From positions 24,071,249-24,135,248 of the forward strand of contig OZ038423.1 in the NCBI GenBank assembly GCA_964036155.1: a stretch of DNA of 64,000 bases, given 5' to 3'. The DNA is from Diploscapter coronatus (lineage: Eukaryota; Nematoda; Chromadorea; Rhabditida; Rhabditidae). Positions 48,601 to 60,000 of this stretch are shown piece by piece. Positions within the stretch are counted from its first letter, which is position 1. Each line of letters opens with the position of its first letter. The translations under genes were made by a program, and so were the position numbers. Under the pieces are notes generated by a model. That model saw only the letters and a program-made list of their open reading frames with translations, searched no databases and was not told where the DNA came from.

Positions 48601-49507
48601 ATCGAGTATAGGAAAACCCAGGTAAAATGGATACAGACTAAGCGCGTCAAGTGTATTTAATTACTACACAGACGAATAGGGGAAATTCGGGATTAGTAGA
48701 CGAGAAATCGATTTGCAAACGAGATATGTCTTGAGATTAAACATACAAGTATTTTCAAGGTGTAAGAATAAATAACTTTTTCCTTATATAATGACCAATA
48801 TGATTATACGTTTTATGGAGAGATATTTAGGTTTCAGAAAAATACAAATATCTTTAAGTTGTACAGAGTTGTAAGAACTGTTTTATGAAAAGGTGAAGAA
48901 TTGAATAAATAGTATAAAACATACTGCCTTAGCCTTGTTCGAATCGACATACGTTACTCGTTTAGTGCGTTTTCTGAAATACTAGCGTCATTTTGAATTA
49001 ATTTATCGATTTTTACCGCAAAAATCCATCAGTGATGCCTTTATTGTCGGTTATGAATGAAGAATCATCGTAGTCCTCGGCGGGCTCAGCTATACATGAA
49101 GGTTGAGCGCAGCCGAGGACGGGCAGACCTAAAAACAATTCATTGGAAAAAGCGAGAAAGACTATAAATATAAACGAAATGAAAATATCAACAAATATCA
49201 CGAAATTTCTGACCCGTTTCAAGATCTTATGCCATTGGAATAAATGAAAGATGAAATAATAGAAAATTCGAACTTTTTCTAAGACGTTGCGCAATAATGA
49301 CGTCACATGGCTATTTCGATGGCTTACATTTAAGAACTTTAAACGATCAACCCACTCACCATCGCTCAAGATTTCGATGCTGAACGGGACGGCGTAGCTG
49401 CCGCAATACGACGCTTTAACACCACTTGACGTCAATAGAGTCAAAATAATAAAAGACAGGAAGCCGACGCCCTTATCGACGAAATAAGGAGACCGTCGCT
49501 TCCTCAT
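42658..49507 (-). CDS. Warthog-family hedgehog-related secreted protein, no Hint domain
   Basis: Many exons spread over 6.8 kb. Exon 1 has a signal peptide (VGFLSFIILTLLTSSGVKA) and begins the Wart domain: SYCGSYAVPFSIEILSDG, then GLPVLGCAQPSC, KGITDGFLR, VCSGEFNRFNCNRRTEWVAG, MLLQCCTFEGLRFS, GEAVTGGEVIRDGRQISFDV and VSYEVTVRRMNCLPDP. The spaced cysteines and the GGEV…DGR…FDV block are characteristic of Warthog proteins, the nematode hedgehog-related N-terminal signalling domain. In full-length Warthogs an autoprocessing Hint/Hog domain follows. Here instead come a His-rich stretch, a Pro/Thr-rich linker and a Pro/Met/Gln-rich tail (MPTLPTLPPMFNPFLPSP, QPQQSPMMSLPNYG), ending NNFQATYLG-stop. 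An acceptor (TTTTCAG) lies about 15 nt upstream of the ATG. Linker exons (43890-45250) are less certain. A 1.8-kb intron lies at 46344-48290. Confidence 0.75.
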
Positions 49508-52092
49508 TGAGGGAAATTACGCCTGAAAATTGAAGTTGCCGAAACTTCTGGGACCTTCGCCTTGTCTCGGCAACTGAGAAACTTCCAGGAACTTCAGGAA
49601 AATCAAGATTATTGACCAGAAAGTAAAATGCCAAGTTGCCGAAGTTTTCAGCTTAATTTGCCAATTGCCAAGACAGGTTGCTAAAGTTGCCGATAACTTA
49701 CCTGAAAAGGCCGATCAGCGACGAAAATCCGTTGAATCGTCCACAATTTGTTCCACTTGTCTTTGCGCGATTCTGGAAATTTTAATGTGAGATAAAAATG
49801 ACAGGGGAGATCCAAAATCCCTTCGTGGAATAAAATCGATATTTTCGATTTGATAACGAGAAATTAGCGGGAGAATTTTAGCAATCTCCAAGAAAAGACA
49901 GCGAGGGAAGTTAGCCGCGAAAAGGCGAAATCGCTATAGGGGAAATCTGGATGAAGGAGACAATAGAATGTTGAAGAGAGGAAAGAGAAAGAAACGATGA
50001 ACGATATGTATGAAAATCGGAAGCAGCGATAAATATGGATCTACAAGAAAGGCGTGGGTCAAGATTCGAAGAAATCTTAATCCTTCGCAGATTTTTGGAG
50101 AATAACTATGATGAAGGTCAGCTTTCTGATTAAAAGTTTGGCATAATAAGTCAAACTTTTATGAGGTTTTAGTGATATTTGTATTTTGATAGGAAATTAA
50201 TTAGATGTACGAATTTTCTGGAAGAGAAATTAAAAGATTTTAAATCATCCTGTCCGAAATTAGACTGATCGGATCGAGAATGGGGGATTAAAGTTAAGGC
50301 GAGGTGAATTTGAACGGACGGACTTGTTGGGGGTGAAATTAGCGGCGACAAGAACAGGATTCCAGAAAAGGAAGGGCGAAAGTCGGTGACAAAACTGATG
50401 ATTTCACATATCTTTGCATAAATTTTAATATTGTAAGTAAACGTATAAACTTAAAGAAAGTTGATAATCCATCATGATTTTCCATATCTTTCTAAATAGA
50501 AAGCAAGGGAAAAAATCAAAATAAAGGTTTAAGAAAACTTCATAGCTCCTCATATTTTTACAAATAGAAAGAGCAAAATCTCGCAGAAGAGTAGTCAAAG
50601 TAAAACTTTACTGAGACACAGGTTGAACGTGGGCTTTTCCTAAGCTAGGTAAAGTTCGATATGATTTGGCAGAGGCAAAAGCTATAGGGAAAGCTTTGCT
50701 GAAACAGGTCAGGTGGAATGTCGGCAGATTTATATTTGACTTCTTAGGTAAATTCTTTAAATCTTAGGCAGAATGTTAGAATTCTTATGAAAAGCTATAC
50801 TTGAGTTTAGATAAAATCATGCATGCAAATCTTCGCCTAAATTAGGTAAGATTTCCAGATCGCACAGAAAGGTTAAAGGTTATAGCATTATAGTGAAAAG
50901 GTCAAGGTTCAGAATTTGTACCTATCTTTTCCCTAGATTAGGTCAATTTTCCATAAGATGACACATAAGATTGGAAATTTCGCACGTAACGTCTAAGACA
51001 TCGAAAAGCTAATAAATCTACCTACAACCGTGATTATTTGACGATCACGGCTAAGAAAGAATGGGGAATGGCAGGAAAAGTGAAATTATCGGGGTGATAA
51101 GAACTGATAAATAGTGATAAGAAGGGGTTTGACCGAAAGATAAGCTGCTAAAAGGGATATGGCATTCTGACTTGGCAACGCGCTAATACATCATCGTATT
51201 ATTGGATAATGCCAGTGGTCGAAGCCCTAACCTCATCATAATGACGGCATTCCGAACATAATAGTGTCAAAGGATCAATAAAATATTCAATGCCGTACTA
51301 AACCCTGGCTTTAAGTTTCAATGCTTTATCATAGGAGAAATTGCAGAGTTTCCAAAAAGAAAGCAAAGGGATTTTGACGACTTGGAAAGGCCAACTTTTA
51401 CTGCCATAATCTAGAAAATTGACGTAAGGGGAAAGTTGTTGGCTTAAACGGCAGAGAAATGAAAAAGCTGGAAAATCGTCGTTTCCGAAGTTTTTGCTGC
51501 TCGGAAAGAGGTCCGACCGGATTCGTTACGCAATCGACGCGCACCGAGGCCGATGCCTAGGCGAATTTCAAATTAGCATTGGTGCGTGAAATCGTCGGGT
51601 GAATCCCAGAAGATCCAAGAAATCCACAAGGTTTCAGTCACGAGATCTATTTCTTTGTTTCCGAGAAAAACTAGGATGAAAAACGACGAAAATCAGCTTT
51701 CTTCAATGTTAATATGATAGGAAACTTGGAAATACGATTTTTAAAGAAGAAGATCAACTTTTTATTCATGAAAAATATGGAAATTCTAGTAACTCCCAAA
51801 TCTGACTGAGAAACTATCTAACTGGCGAATATCCGAAGAAAGAAATAAAGGAAAGAGAGAAAAGTCAGAGAAAACAGGCTAGCGAAATGGTAGGAAAAGC
51901 TACGACGTCGAAAAAGAGAGGGAGAGAGAAAATGAAATAGAGAGAGAGGAGAGAGGATGACAAAGCCATATTAGAAGCTATTTCCTATGGCATGTGTTGA
52001 AAGCAACAAAGGGTTAATCACCACTACGTGTGACAGGAAAAGGAAATCCTCATAAAATCTCTGAAAACCGCACACCATCAAAGCTTTATTAC

Positions 52093-52178
52093 TCCGTGAC
52101 CGAGTGGATAGAGAGACTATAAACACGAGAATTTATCAACAATCAAAGGTTTTCAGACCTGGATCGAAACACAGAAAG
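52093..52178 (+). pseudogene. Degenerate tRNA-like sequence
   Basis: CCGTGACCGAGTGGATAGAG is close to the D-arm/A box of a class II (Ser or Leu) tRNA. Some 65 bases downstream, ACCTGGATCGAAACACAG resembles a T-arm with a B box degraded at several positions. The middle does not form a clear anticodon arm. If real it is a pseudogene. Chance is a fair alternative. Confidence 0.25.
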
Positions 52179-52219
52179 GGCGGTTTTTCCAAAACTCAGA
52201 AAATGAAATTTCATACCAT

Positions 52220-52236
52220 AATAATAATAATAATTG
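52220..52236. repeat. (ATA)n microsatellite
   Basis: A short run of ATA/TAA trinucleotides in intergenic DNA. Confidence 0.7.
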
Positions 52237-52616
52237 AAGTGAAAAATCAGAAAATGTCATTGAGATAAAGCTAGGAAATTTGTGAAATGGTGAATACATT
52301 GAGCATGAAATTATAGTTTTTCAGTTGGGTATCGTTCATTTTTAAACTGTTTTTTCCAAAGATAAACTAGTTCTTAGCCAACTGAATTATGAAGGCAACA
52401 ATAAATAGGAGGGAAAGAACAACAAATAACAATCAATTTATACATACAGAGAATGCTTCGAGATATGACAAGGTGGAATTCTCATGTTGTTTCAAATTTC
52501 ACTAGATGAGAATCGCGAACTTGCCAAGCTAACACCGGAATAATTGACCTATCTATGGAGTGGGTCGAAGACCTAGATTAGCATATATTTGCGAGGGATT
52601 ATACTAAACACACTCA

Positions 52617-53409
52617 CTAATGAAAAGCCCCTAAAATTGCAGTTACAACCTGTGCAGCATCGGCATCAGTAAAACTGTTCGATATTTTTATAGAATTTGG
52701 AATCACACTGGAGAAGTCCGTATCTGATAAGATAACATGAGATTTGTTTATTCAAAATTTTCGCTTACTATCTATACCGACTCCAATTTGCTTTTCGAAA
52801 ATATCACTAGAAATTTGACTAACTCCAGTTAAATCCGTCCTGAATTACGAATATTTGAAGTTAATTAGGAAATTTTGACATACGCTCCAGAAAAGAATAC
52901 GATACATGTAGAACTGGGTGATATCGATGAACTCCAGCCGAATAAGTTATTCAATTTGTCAATTGTTCTAAATCACTCAAAATACAATTAGATATTTCTA
53001 ATAATGTTGATCATATATAAATCATACCCATTAACATCCGCACTAATATCAACAGTATCACTATCCCAATAATTATTCGTAGTCAAATCCTCGAGGAAAT
53101 CATCGTAGTTGAAAAATGGGTCAGTATTATCGTAGAAAGTGAATCCGACTTCGCTATATCCAAAGAACTGACTTAGACCGCCAAAAGTATTGATTGTGTT
53201 ATTAGTAGTCATGTTAAACAGTTGTGCCGCTACGCTTGATATCAAGTCCCTTTGCTAAAAAATAAATATAAAATATTTTATTATTTGCTGGAATATCGAT
53301 TTGAAATGTTTTAAGCTTACGTTTGTATACTTTTCTTGTATAGTTGCGTCGGTTGATGGATCTCCAAGGTATAGGGCGTCTCCGATGAACATACAATTGA
53401 TGTCGGGAA
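52617..53409 (-). CDS. VWA-like domain gene, copy A (5' end unresolved)
   Basis: Five or six exons in consistent phase: PDINCMFIGDALYLGD, then TNQRDLISSVAAQLFNMTTN, FFGYSEVGFTFYDNTDPF, GTIDKLNNLFGWSSSISPSS, TCIVFFSGA, TDLTGVSQISSDIFEKQIGV and DTDFSSVIPNSIKISNSF to GAFH-stop. Alternating hydrophobic strands and helices, with IVFFSG and a final DADAAQVVTAIL helix, fit a von Willebrand A fold. The metal-site DxSxS motif is absent where expected (GDALYLGD), so metal binding is doubtful. The first exon starts in phase 1, and no upstream start joins it cleanly. Either a 5' exon is missed in 53410-53980 or this is an alternative 3' end of the mucin gene. Copy B at 62407 matches closely. Confidence 0.6.
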
Positions 53410-54000
53410 CTAAACAACAATAGATTATTGATTATCAATAATAACATAATTAAAGTTGATTAGCGTTATCGTCAGTGACATGATATATAATCTGCAGGCA
53501 GTGAGAGAGTCAGAATGCATGGGCATGCTCACGACCGAATTCTTGAACATAAACCTCGTTTTATGAGCCATAAAATAGACAGTTCAAGCATAAAATATCA
53601 CATTTCTTCGATTTTAGGTCACTATTTTGAATTGCCGCCAATTATGATCTCTGTTACGAGACTCCAATGTGTTGCTTACTTATCACGTTCCTATTCTTTG
53701 CTCTTATCAGTCATTGTAAATGTGAAAGGTATTGATTTTTATTTTTATTGGAATTGCATTTATTGAGCATAAATTATCCAATAGTTATGTGAAATTTAAG
53801 ACATCAGATATGAACAAATTAAAGCAAATGAAAATGACATTCACACATAGAGGTTCTCTTCGACATGAAAATGGCTACATATCTAATCGACCCGAATCGT
53901 TCAACGGATACTTGTCATTGAAGACAAATTGTAAATAATGAATTTATGTTTGTGTGCTGGAACTTGAATCAGTGGAGGATTATCCTGAAACGCTGCTTGT
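52792..54000. repeat. Tandem segmental duplication, copy A arm
   Basis: Aligned with 62402-64000 at an offset of 9610-9625 bp. Both coding and non-coding parts match, including a run of about 200 bp (53760-53960) that I cannot distinguish from its partner. The pair implies a duplication unit of about 9.6 kb containing one mucin gene plus one VWA-like gene. The left edge of the homology falls inside the penultimate exon/intron area of the VWA-like gene. Confidence 0.85.
53759..53764 (-). terminator. Poly(A) signal of the mucin/VWA gene
   Basis: AATAAA on the minus strand about 215 bp past the stop codon. The same signal is retained in copy B (near 63760). It supports ending the mucin gene at its stop near 53980 and treating the VWA-like exons further on as a separate gene. 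Confidence 0.45.
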
Positions 54001-57000
54001 CGAAGAACTTCCAGAGCTTGTCATCGTTGATGAAAAAGTCCCACTGTTGGGTCCTTGAGATAAGGTTCCCATGCTGATACTTCCACTGCCTCGTTGAGTT
54101 AAAGTCTCCTGGCTGCTGAATTGGCTCACGTACGTTGAAAATTCACTGCTCATTGAAACTGAGTTCGATTGGACTGTAGATTGCGAACTTTCAAAAGTAC
54201 TGCTTTCGCTCATGGTTGTCGATTGTTGCGAAAAAAAAATCTAGTCACTCCTATAAGTGAACTCTGGCCTCCCATGCTAATGCTTGAGGCTGACGAAACA
54301 AATTTTCCACTGTTACTCGACAAGCTGAAACTCTCTGAAGATGTATCTGAAAATAGACCATTTTCACCAGAAAGTTTCTTTACTGAAGACCAGCATTTTC
54401 ACTCACAAAATTAAGATTTCTCATGTAAAAATTTAAATTCGGTCATGAGACATGCGAAAATTGAATCAATCAGCAGGCAATCATTCAACTCGATGCAATT
54501 TTGCAGGCATATGCAAGAAATAAAAACTTTAAATCTGAAAACCATCATTTACATACGCTGGTGTGAAGTAGTAGTCGGACTCTCAGAGGTGCCTCCGGTT
54601 GAAATGGAGCTTGATGGAGTTTCACCAGTCGAAATTGAGCTCTCAGAGGTACTGGATTCTGAAGGGGCCGTATTTGTCGTCGGAGATTGACTGCTTTGTG
54701 TAGATCTAACAGTACTGGATTCAGATGATATGGTGTTCATTGTCGAAGATTGACTGCTCTGTGAGAAGACGGAGGTGCTGGACTCAGAAGGGGCCGTGTT
54801 CATTGTAGACGAATGGCTGCTTTGTGTAGGGCCAGAGGTGCTCGACTCTGAAGGGGAAGTATTCATCGTTGAAGAGGGACTACTCTGTGGGAGTACAGAA
54901 GTACTACTACCAGATGAAGTTAGGGAAGAGCTTGTTAAGGGTTGAGAATTGGTAGGGGTCATGCTTGTTGAGGTTTCAGTGTTTTGGGAATTGGTTGAGG
55001 AGGATTGGGTTGAAGTTTGAGAGGATTGGGAATTGGTAGGGATCATGCTTGTTGAGGTTCCAAAGCTTTGGGGTTGGGTCGAAGTCTGAGAGGATTCAGA
55101 GCTTGAAAGGGTGCTTTGGGATGTCTGGGATTGGGTTGAGGTCATACTTGAGGAATGGGGAGGAGAGTTAGTGGATGTAATCGTGGATGATGCAGTTCCG
55201 GATGACGAGCTAGTCGAGCTTGGGGATGCACTTGAACCTGAGATTGAAAGGAATTAGTTCAATTCAAACATCAGGATTGGGATTTTCATGCCCATGCGAA
55301 AAATATCTATCTGTGAATTATTGAACATTCTATCAGTCAACTTGCTCTGATACTTACTCGGTGGCGTGGTGGTCACAATAGTGGATGTGCTTCCTACTGT
55401 TGATGAGCCTTAAAATCTTTTGTTTAAAATTTAAAATATAGTCACATGCCTGTGAAAGGCGTCTGTGTCGATCCCATCGTAGAGGAGCCTGTGAATGGCG
55501 TCTGAGTTGATCCAACTGTCGATGAGCCCGTGAAGGGAGCCTGTGTTGTTCCCAGTGTAGATGACCCAGTGTTTTGTTGCTGAGTTGTAGAGCTGACAAC
55601 GGTCGAGGAGCCTTAAATTTACTTGGTACAATATTTTTAATTTTAATGCTATACCAGTGGGTTGAGTCTGAGTTGATCCCATTGTTGATGAGCCCGTGAG
55701 GGGAGTCTGAGTTGATCCCATCGTAGAGGATCCAGTATTTTGTTGTTGGGTTGTGGAACTGGCAACGGTTGACGAGCCTAGTATTTACTTGGTATTGTCG
55801 ATTGTAAACGAGGTGTCCATTGCTTAGTGCCCTTCGCAACAGGGAAGGTGCGAAACGCGTCGCGTCCTCATGCGTTGCGGCTTCCATTGTGAAAAGCATT
55901 TTTCACACAAAATTCTCATTTTTTATTTTCTGTCGAAATTTCATAATTACCCGCTAATTAGTGGCAATTAGTGCTAATTGTGATTAGATTATCGAGTGTT
56001 CAGTGGAAATTTGCTTTTATTTCGTTTTTTAGCGATTTCTAAAAGATTTATTGAAATTTTAACACTTAATGATTTTCTTCGGCAGAAATTTTTAAATTAG
56101 CGATAATTGGTAGATATTTAGGGAATAATTGCAGATGCAGATTTCAATTTCGTCTTATTCCGTGCTTTTTTCAGTTTTTCGTGAGCTTTTTGCCTTGTTT
56201 TTCGATCAAATAATTTCTTGAGCAGTTTTTCAGGCATAAGCAAGTCCGACCATTTGCGTGCCGCCCTGCAACGAGCTCCTCCAAATCAGCGCCACCGTTC
56301 TGTAGAAGAAAATAATAAAAAAATGTTTAAATTTCAATAAATCGTCTAAGAATCGCTAAAAAACGAAATAAAACAGCAAATTTTCACTCAACACTCGATA
56401 ATCTAATCATAATTAGCATTAATTGTCAGTAATTAGCGGGTAATTATGAAATTTCGACAGAAAATAAAAAATAATGAGAATTTTGTGTGAAAAATGCTTT
56501 TCATAATGGAAGCTGCAACGCATGAGGACGCGACGCGTTTCGCACCTACCTGTTGCGAAGGGCACTAAGCAATGGTCACCTCGTTTACAATCGACAATAC
56601 AATATTTTTAATTTGAATGCTATACCAGTGGGCTGAGTCTGAGTTGTTCCCAATGTCGATGATCCAGTATTTATTTGCTGAGTTGTGGAGCTGACAACGG
56701 TTGATGAGCCTAAATTTACTTGGTATAATATTTTAGATTTCAATTCCATACCAGTGGGCTGAGTCTGTGTCGATCCCATCGTAGAGGAGCCCGTGAATGG
56801 CATCTGAGTTGATCCAACTGTAGAGGAGCCCGTAAATGGTGTCTGTGTCGATCCCAGTGTAGATGACCCAGTGTTTTGTTGCTGAGTTGTGGAGCTAACA
56901 AGTGTTGACGACCCTAAAGATCTATCTTTCACGTCTAGTTTAAAACCGATTTATACCAGTGAATTGGGTTGGGCTCGATCCAATAGTAGAAGACCCTGTG

Positions 57001-60000
57001 AACGGCTGTTGTGTTGTTGAGCTGACAACAGTTGATGAGCCTAAATTTACTTAGTACAATATTTTTAATTTTAATGCTATACCGGTAAATGAAGTCTGAG
57101 TCGATCCGACTGTGGAGGAACCTGTGAATGGTGTCTGTGTCGATCCAACTGTAGAGGAGCCCGTGAATGGCGTCTGAGTTGATCCCACCGTAGAGGAGCC
57201 CGTGAATGGCGTCTGAGTTGTTCCCATCGTAGATGACCCAGTATTTTGTTGTTGGGTTGTAGAACTGATAACGGTCGAGGAGCCTAGAATTCGTTCATTA
57301 AACTAATAATGAAAACTAAATCTCACCAGTAGGCTGAGTCTGAGTTGTTCCCATTGTTGATGTTTGTGATAGCACAGTCGATGAGGAGCCTTGACTTTGT
57401 GAAGTCGAAGATGGACTGCTTTGTGTAGGTCCAGAGGTGCTGGATTCTGAAGGGGAAGTATTCATCGTTGAAGAGGGACTACTCTGTGGGAGTACAGAAG
57501 TACTACTACCAGATGAAGTTAGGGAAGAGCTTGTTAAGGATTGAGAACTGGTAGAGCTCATGCTTGTTGAGGTTTCAGTGTTTTGGGAATTGGTTGAGGA
57601 GAATTGGGTTGAAGTTTGAGAGGATTGGGAACTTGTAGGGATCATGCTTGTTGAGGTTCCAGAGCTTTGGGATTGGGTTGACGTTTGAGAGGATTCAGAA
57701 GTAACTGTATTCGTAGTCGACGATGGACTGCTCTGTGTAGATCTAGCAGTGCTGGGTTCAGATGATATGGTGTTCAGTGTCGAAGATTGACTGCTCTGTG
57801 TAAATCCAGAAGTACTGGATTCTGAAGGAGCTGTATTTGTCGTCGGGGATTGACTACTCTGTGAGAAGACGGAGGTGCTGGACTCAGAAGGGGCCGTGTT
57901 CATTGTAGACGAATGGCTGCTTTGTGTAGGTCCAGAGGTGCTGGATTCTGAAGAGGCCGTATTCATCGTTGAAGAGGGACTACTCTGTGGGAGTACAGAA
58001 GTACTACTACCAGATGAAGTTAGAGAAGAGCTTGTTAAGGGTTGAGAACTGGTAGAGCTCATGCTTTGTGAGGTTTCAGTGTTTTGGGAATTGGTTGAGG
58101 AGGATTGGGTTGGGCTAAGAGACGAGGTTAGGGAAGGGCTTATTGAGGATTGAGAGCTGGTAGGGCTCATGCTTGGGGTAATGGTTGAGGAGAATTGGGT
58201 TGAAGTCTGAGAGGTTTGAGAGTTGGTAGGGCTCATGCTTGTTGAGGTTCCAGAGCTTTGGGATTGGGTCGAAGTCTGGGAGGATTCAGAACTTGAAAGG
58301 GTGTTTTGGGATGTTTGGGATTGGGTTGAGGTCATACTTGAGGAATGGGGAGGAGAGTTAGTGGATGTAATCGTGGATGATGCAGTTCCGGATGACGAGC
58401 TAGTCGAGCTTGGGGATGCACTTGAACCTGAGATTGAAAGGAATTAGTTCAATTCAAACATCAGGATTGGGATTTTCATGCCCATGCGAAAAATATCTAT
58501 CTGTGAATTATTGAACATTCTATCAGTCAACTTGCTCTGATACTTACTCGGTGGCGTGGTGGTCACAATAGTGGATGTGCTTCCTACTGTTGATGAGCCT
58601 TAAAATCTTTTGTTTAAAATTTAAAATATAGTCACATGCCTGTGAAAGGCGTCTGTGTCGATCCCATCGTAGAGGAGCCTGTGAATGGCGTCTGAGTTGT
58701 TCCCATTGTTGATGTTTGTGATAGCACAGTCGATGAGGAGCCTTGGCCTTGAGAAGTCGATGACTGCCCCGGATTCGGCGTCGTACCTTAAATTACCAGT
58801 TATAAGAGAAAAATTCTATTTAGTTTTCTACTTTGACTTGTGCCTCCTGTGGTACTGCTTGCTGAAGTGGGACTTGTAATGCTGAATTCAGAAATGTCCG
58901 ATTTACTCACACCTTCATTTTACCTCGTAGGTGAAGTCTGCTGTTGAGTTGTTGAAGCCGTTGTTTGTCCTGGCGAAGTAGACGACATGCTTGACACACT
59001 AAATAAAAACAGATTTTTCAAAACCTTATCATTGTTGGAGGCTCACTCTATTCACTTTCCCCATACCATTTATTCTCATATCTCCAGTGCCGCCACGCGG
59101 CCATTGCCTTTCCACTCTGTATCTGATCTCTTTCTCATTTTCTATTGTTCTCTACTGACCAATTATTGATTGGCAGTCTCTCTCCCCTTCTATTCAGTCT
59201 ACTCATCCTGCCAACTTCCTGAGCGGTTGGTTGAAAGTTTTCTCCAACAATTCTCATAAATTGTTAAGACTTGTGACCGGCACACAAATGGCAAGCACAA
59301 CAGTCATTATACCTGGTCTGAGAAGTTTGCTGTTGAGTGGAAGCCGCGGTTGTCTGTCCAGGTGAAGACGAGGCAGCACTTGGTGCGCTGAATTCGGATT
59401 TTTCTCCTCAAATTATTTGCTAGTACCTGGTTTGCTGAGCTGATGTCGATGGAGTTTGCGGCTGAGTCGTCTGTCCTGGGGAAGATGAAGCGGTGCTAGG
59501 TACACTAAATTCAAAGACGATATTCTTTCAATTTCATCACCTTACCTGGTTGGTGAAGTCTGTGGCTGAGTCGACTGCACCGTCGTTTTCCCTGGGGAAG
59601 ATGAAGGGGTGCTAGATACACTAAATTGCAAACAAATTATCCTCCCTTCGAACATTCAGCATTTACCTGGTTGGTGAAGTCTGTGGCTGAGTCGACTGAA
59701 CCGTCGTTTGCCCTGGTGAAGAGGATGTCGCACTTGGCACACTAAATTTAGATAATTTTTCTTTATAAACCTCTTCATTTCACCTGGTTGGTGAAGTCTG
59801 TTTCTGTGTCGTTTGTCCGGAAGTAACAACTGGACTGCTTGTTGTCGAAGATGAGCCAACAGGCTGTTGCGTCGAAGTTCCAGCTGGACCCGTCTGCTGT
59901 GTCGAAGGTGAGCTTTGGGACGTCGGGCTCGTTTGCGGCACATTTGATGTAGACCCTTTGCTGGAAGACTGCTGCATTGTGCTTGATCGGCTTGTGGAGG

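Larger units (their letters stand above)
49508..52616. promoter_or_regulatory. Upstream region of the Warthog gene, no gene seen
   Basis: Starts with a block (49530-49700) where TTGCCGA and AACTTC words recur. It also has an AGGTAAA/AGG-rich stretch at 50640-50950, GAAGGTCAGC and GAAGATCAAC words near 50113 and 51747, a purine tract at 51840-51965, and the tRNA-like relic near 52093. I see no coding exon. Confidence 0.4.

Noticed and set aside
55354..55899. 181-codon minus-strand ORF
   Set aside because: It runs from the transposon arm into mucin exons in the wrong frame. The correct frame gives GSSTxGSTQTPFTG units.
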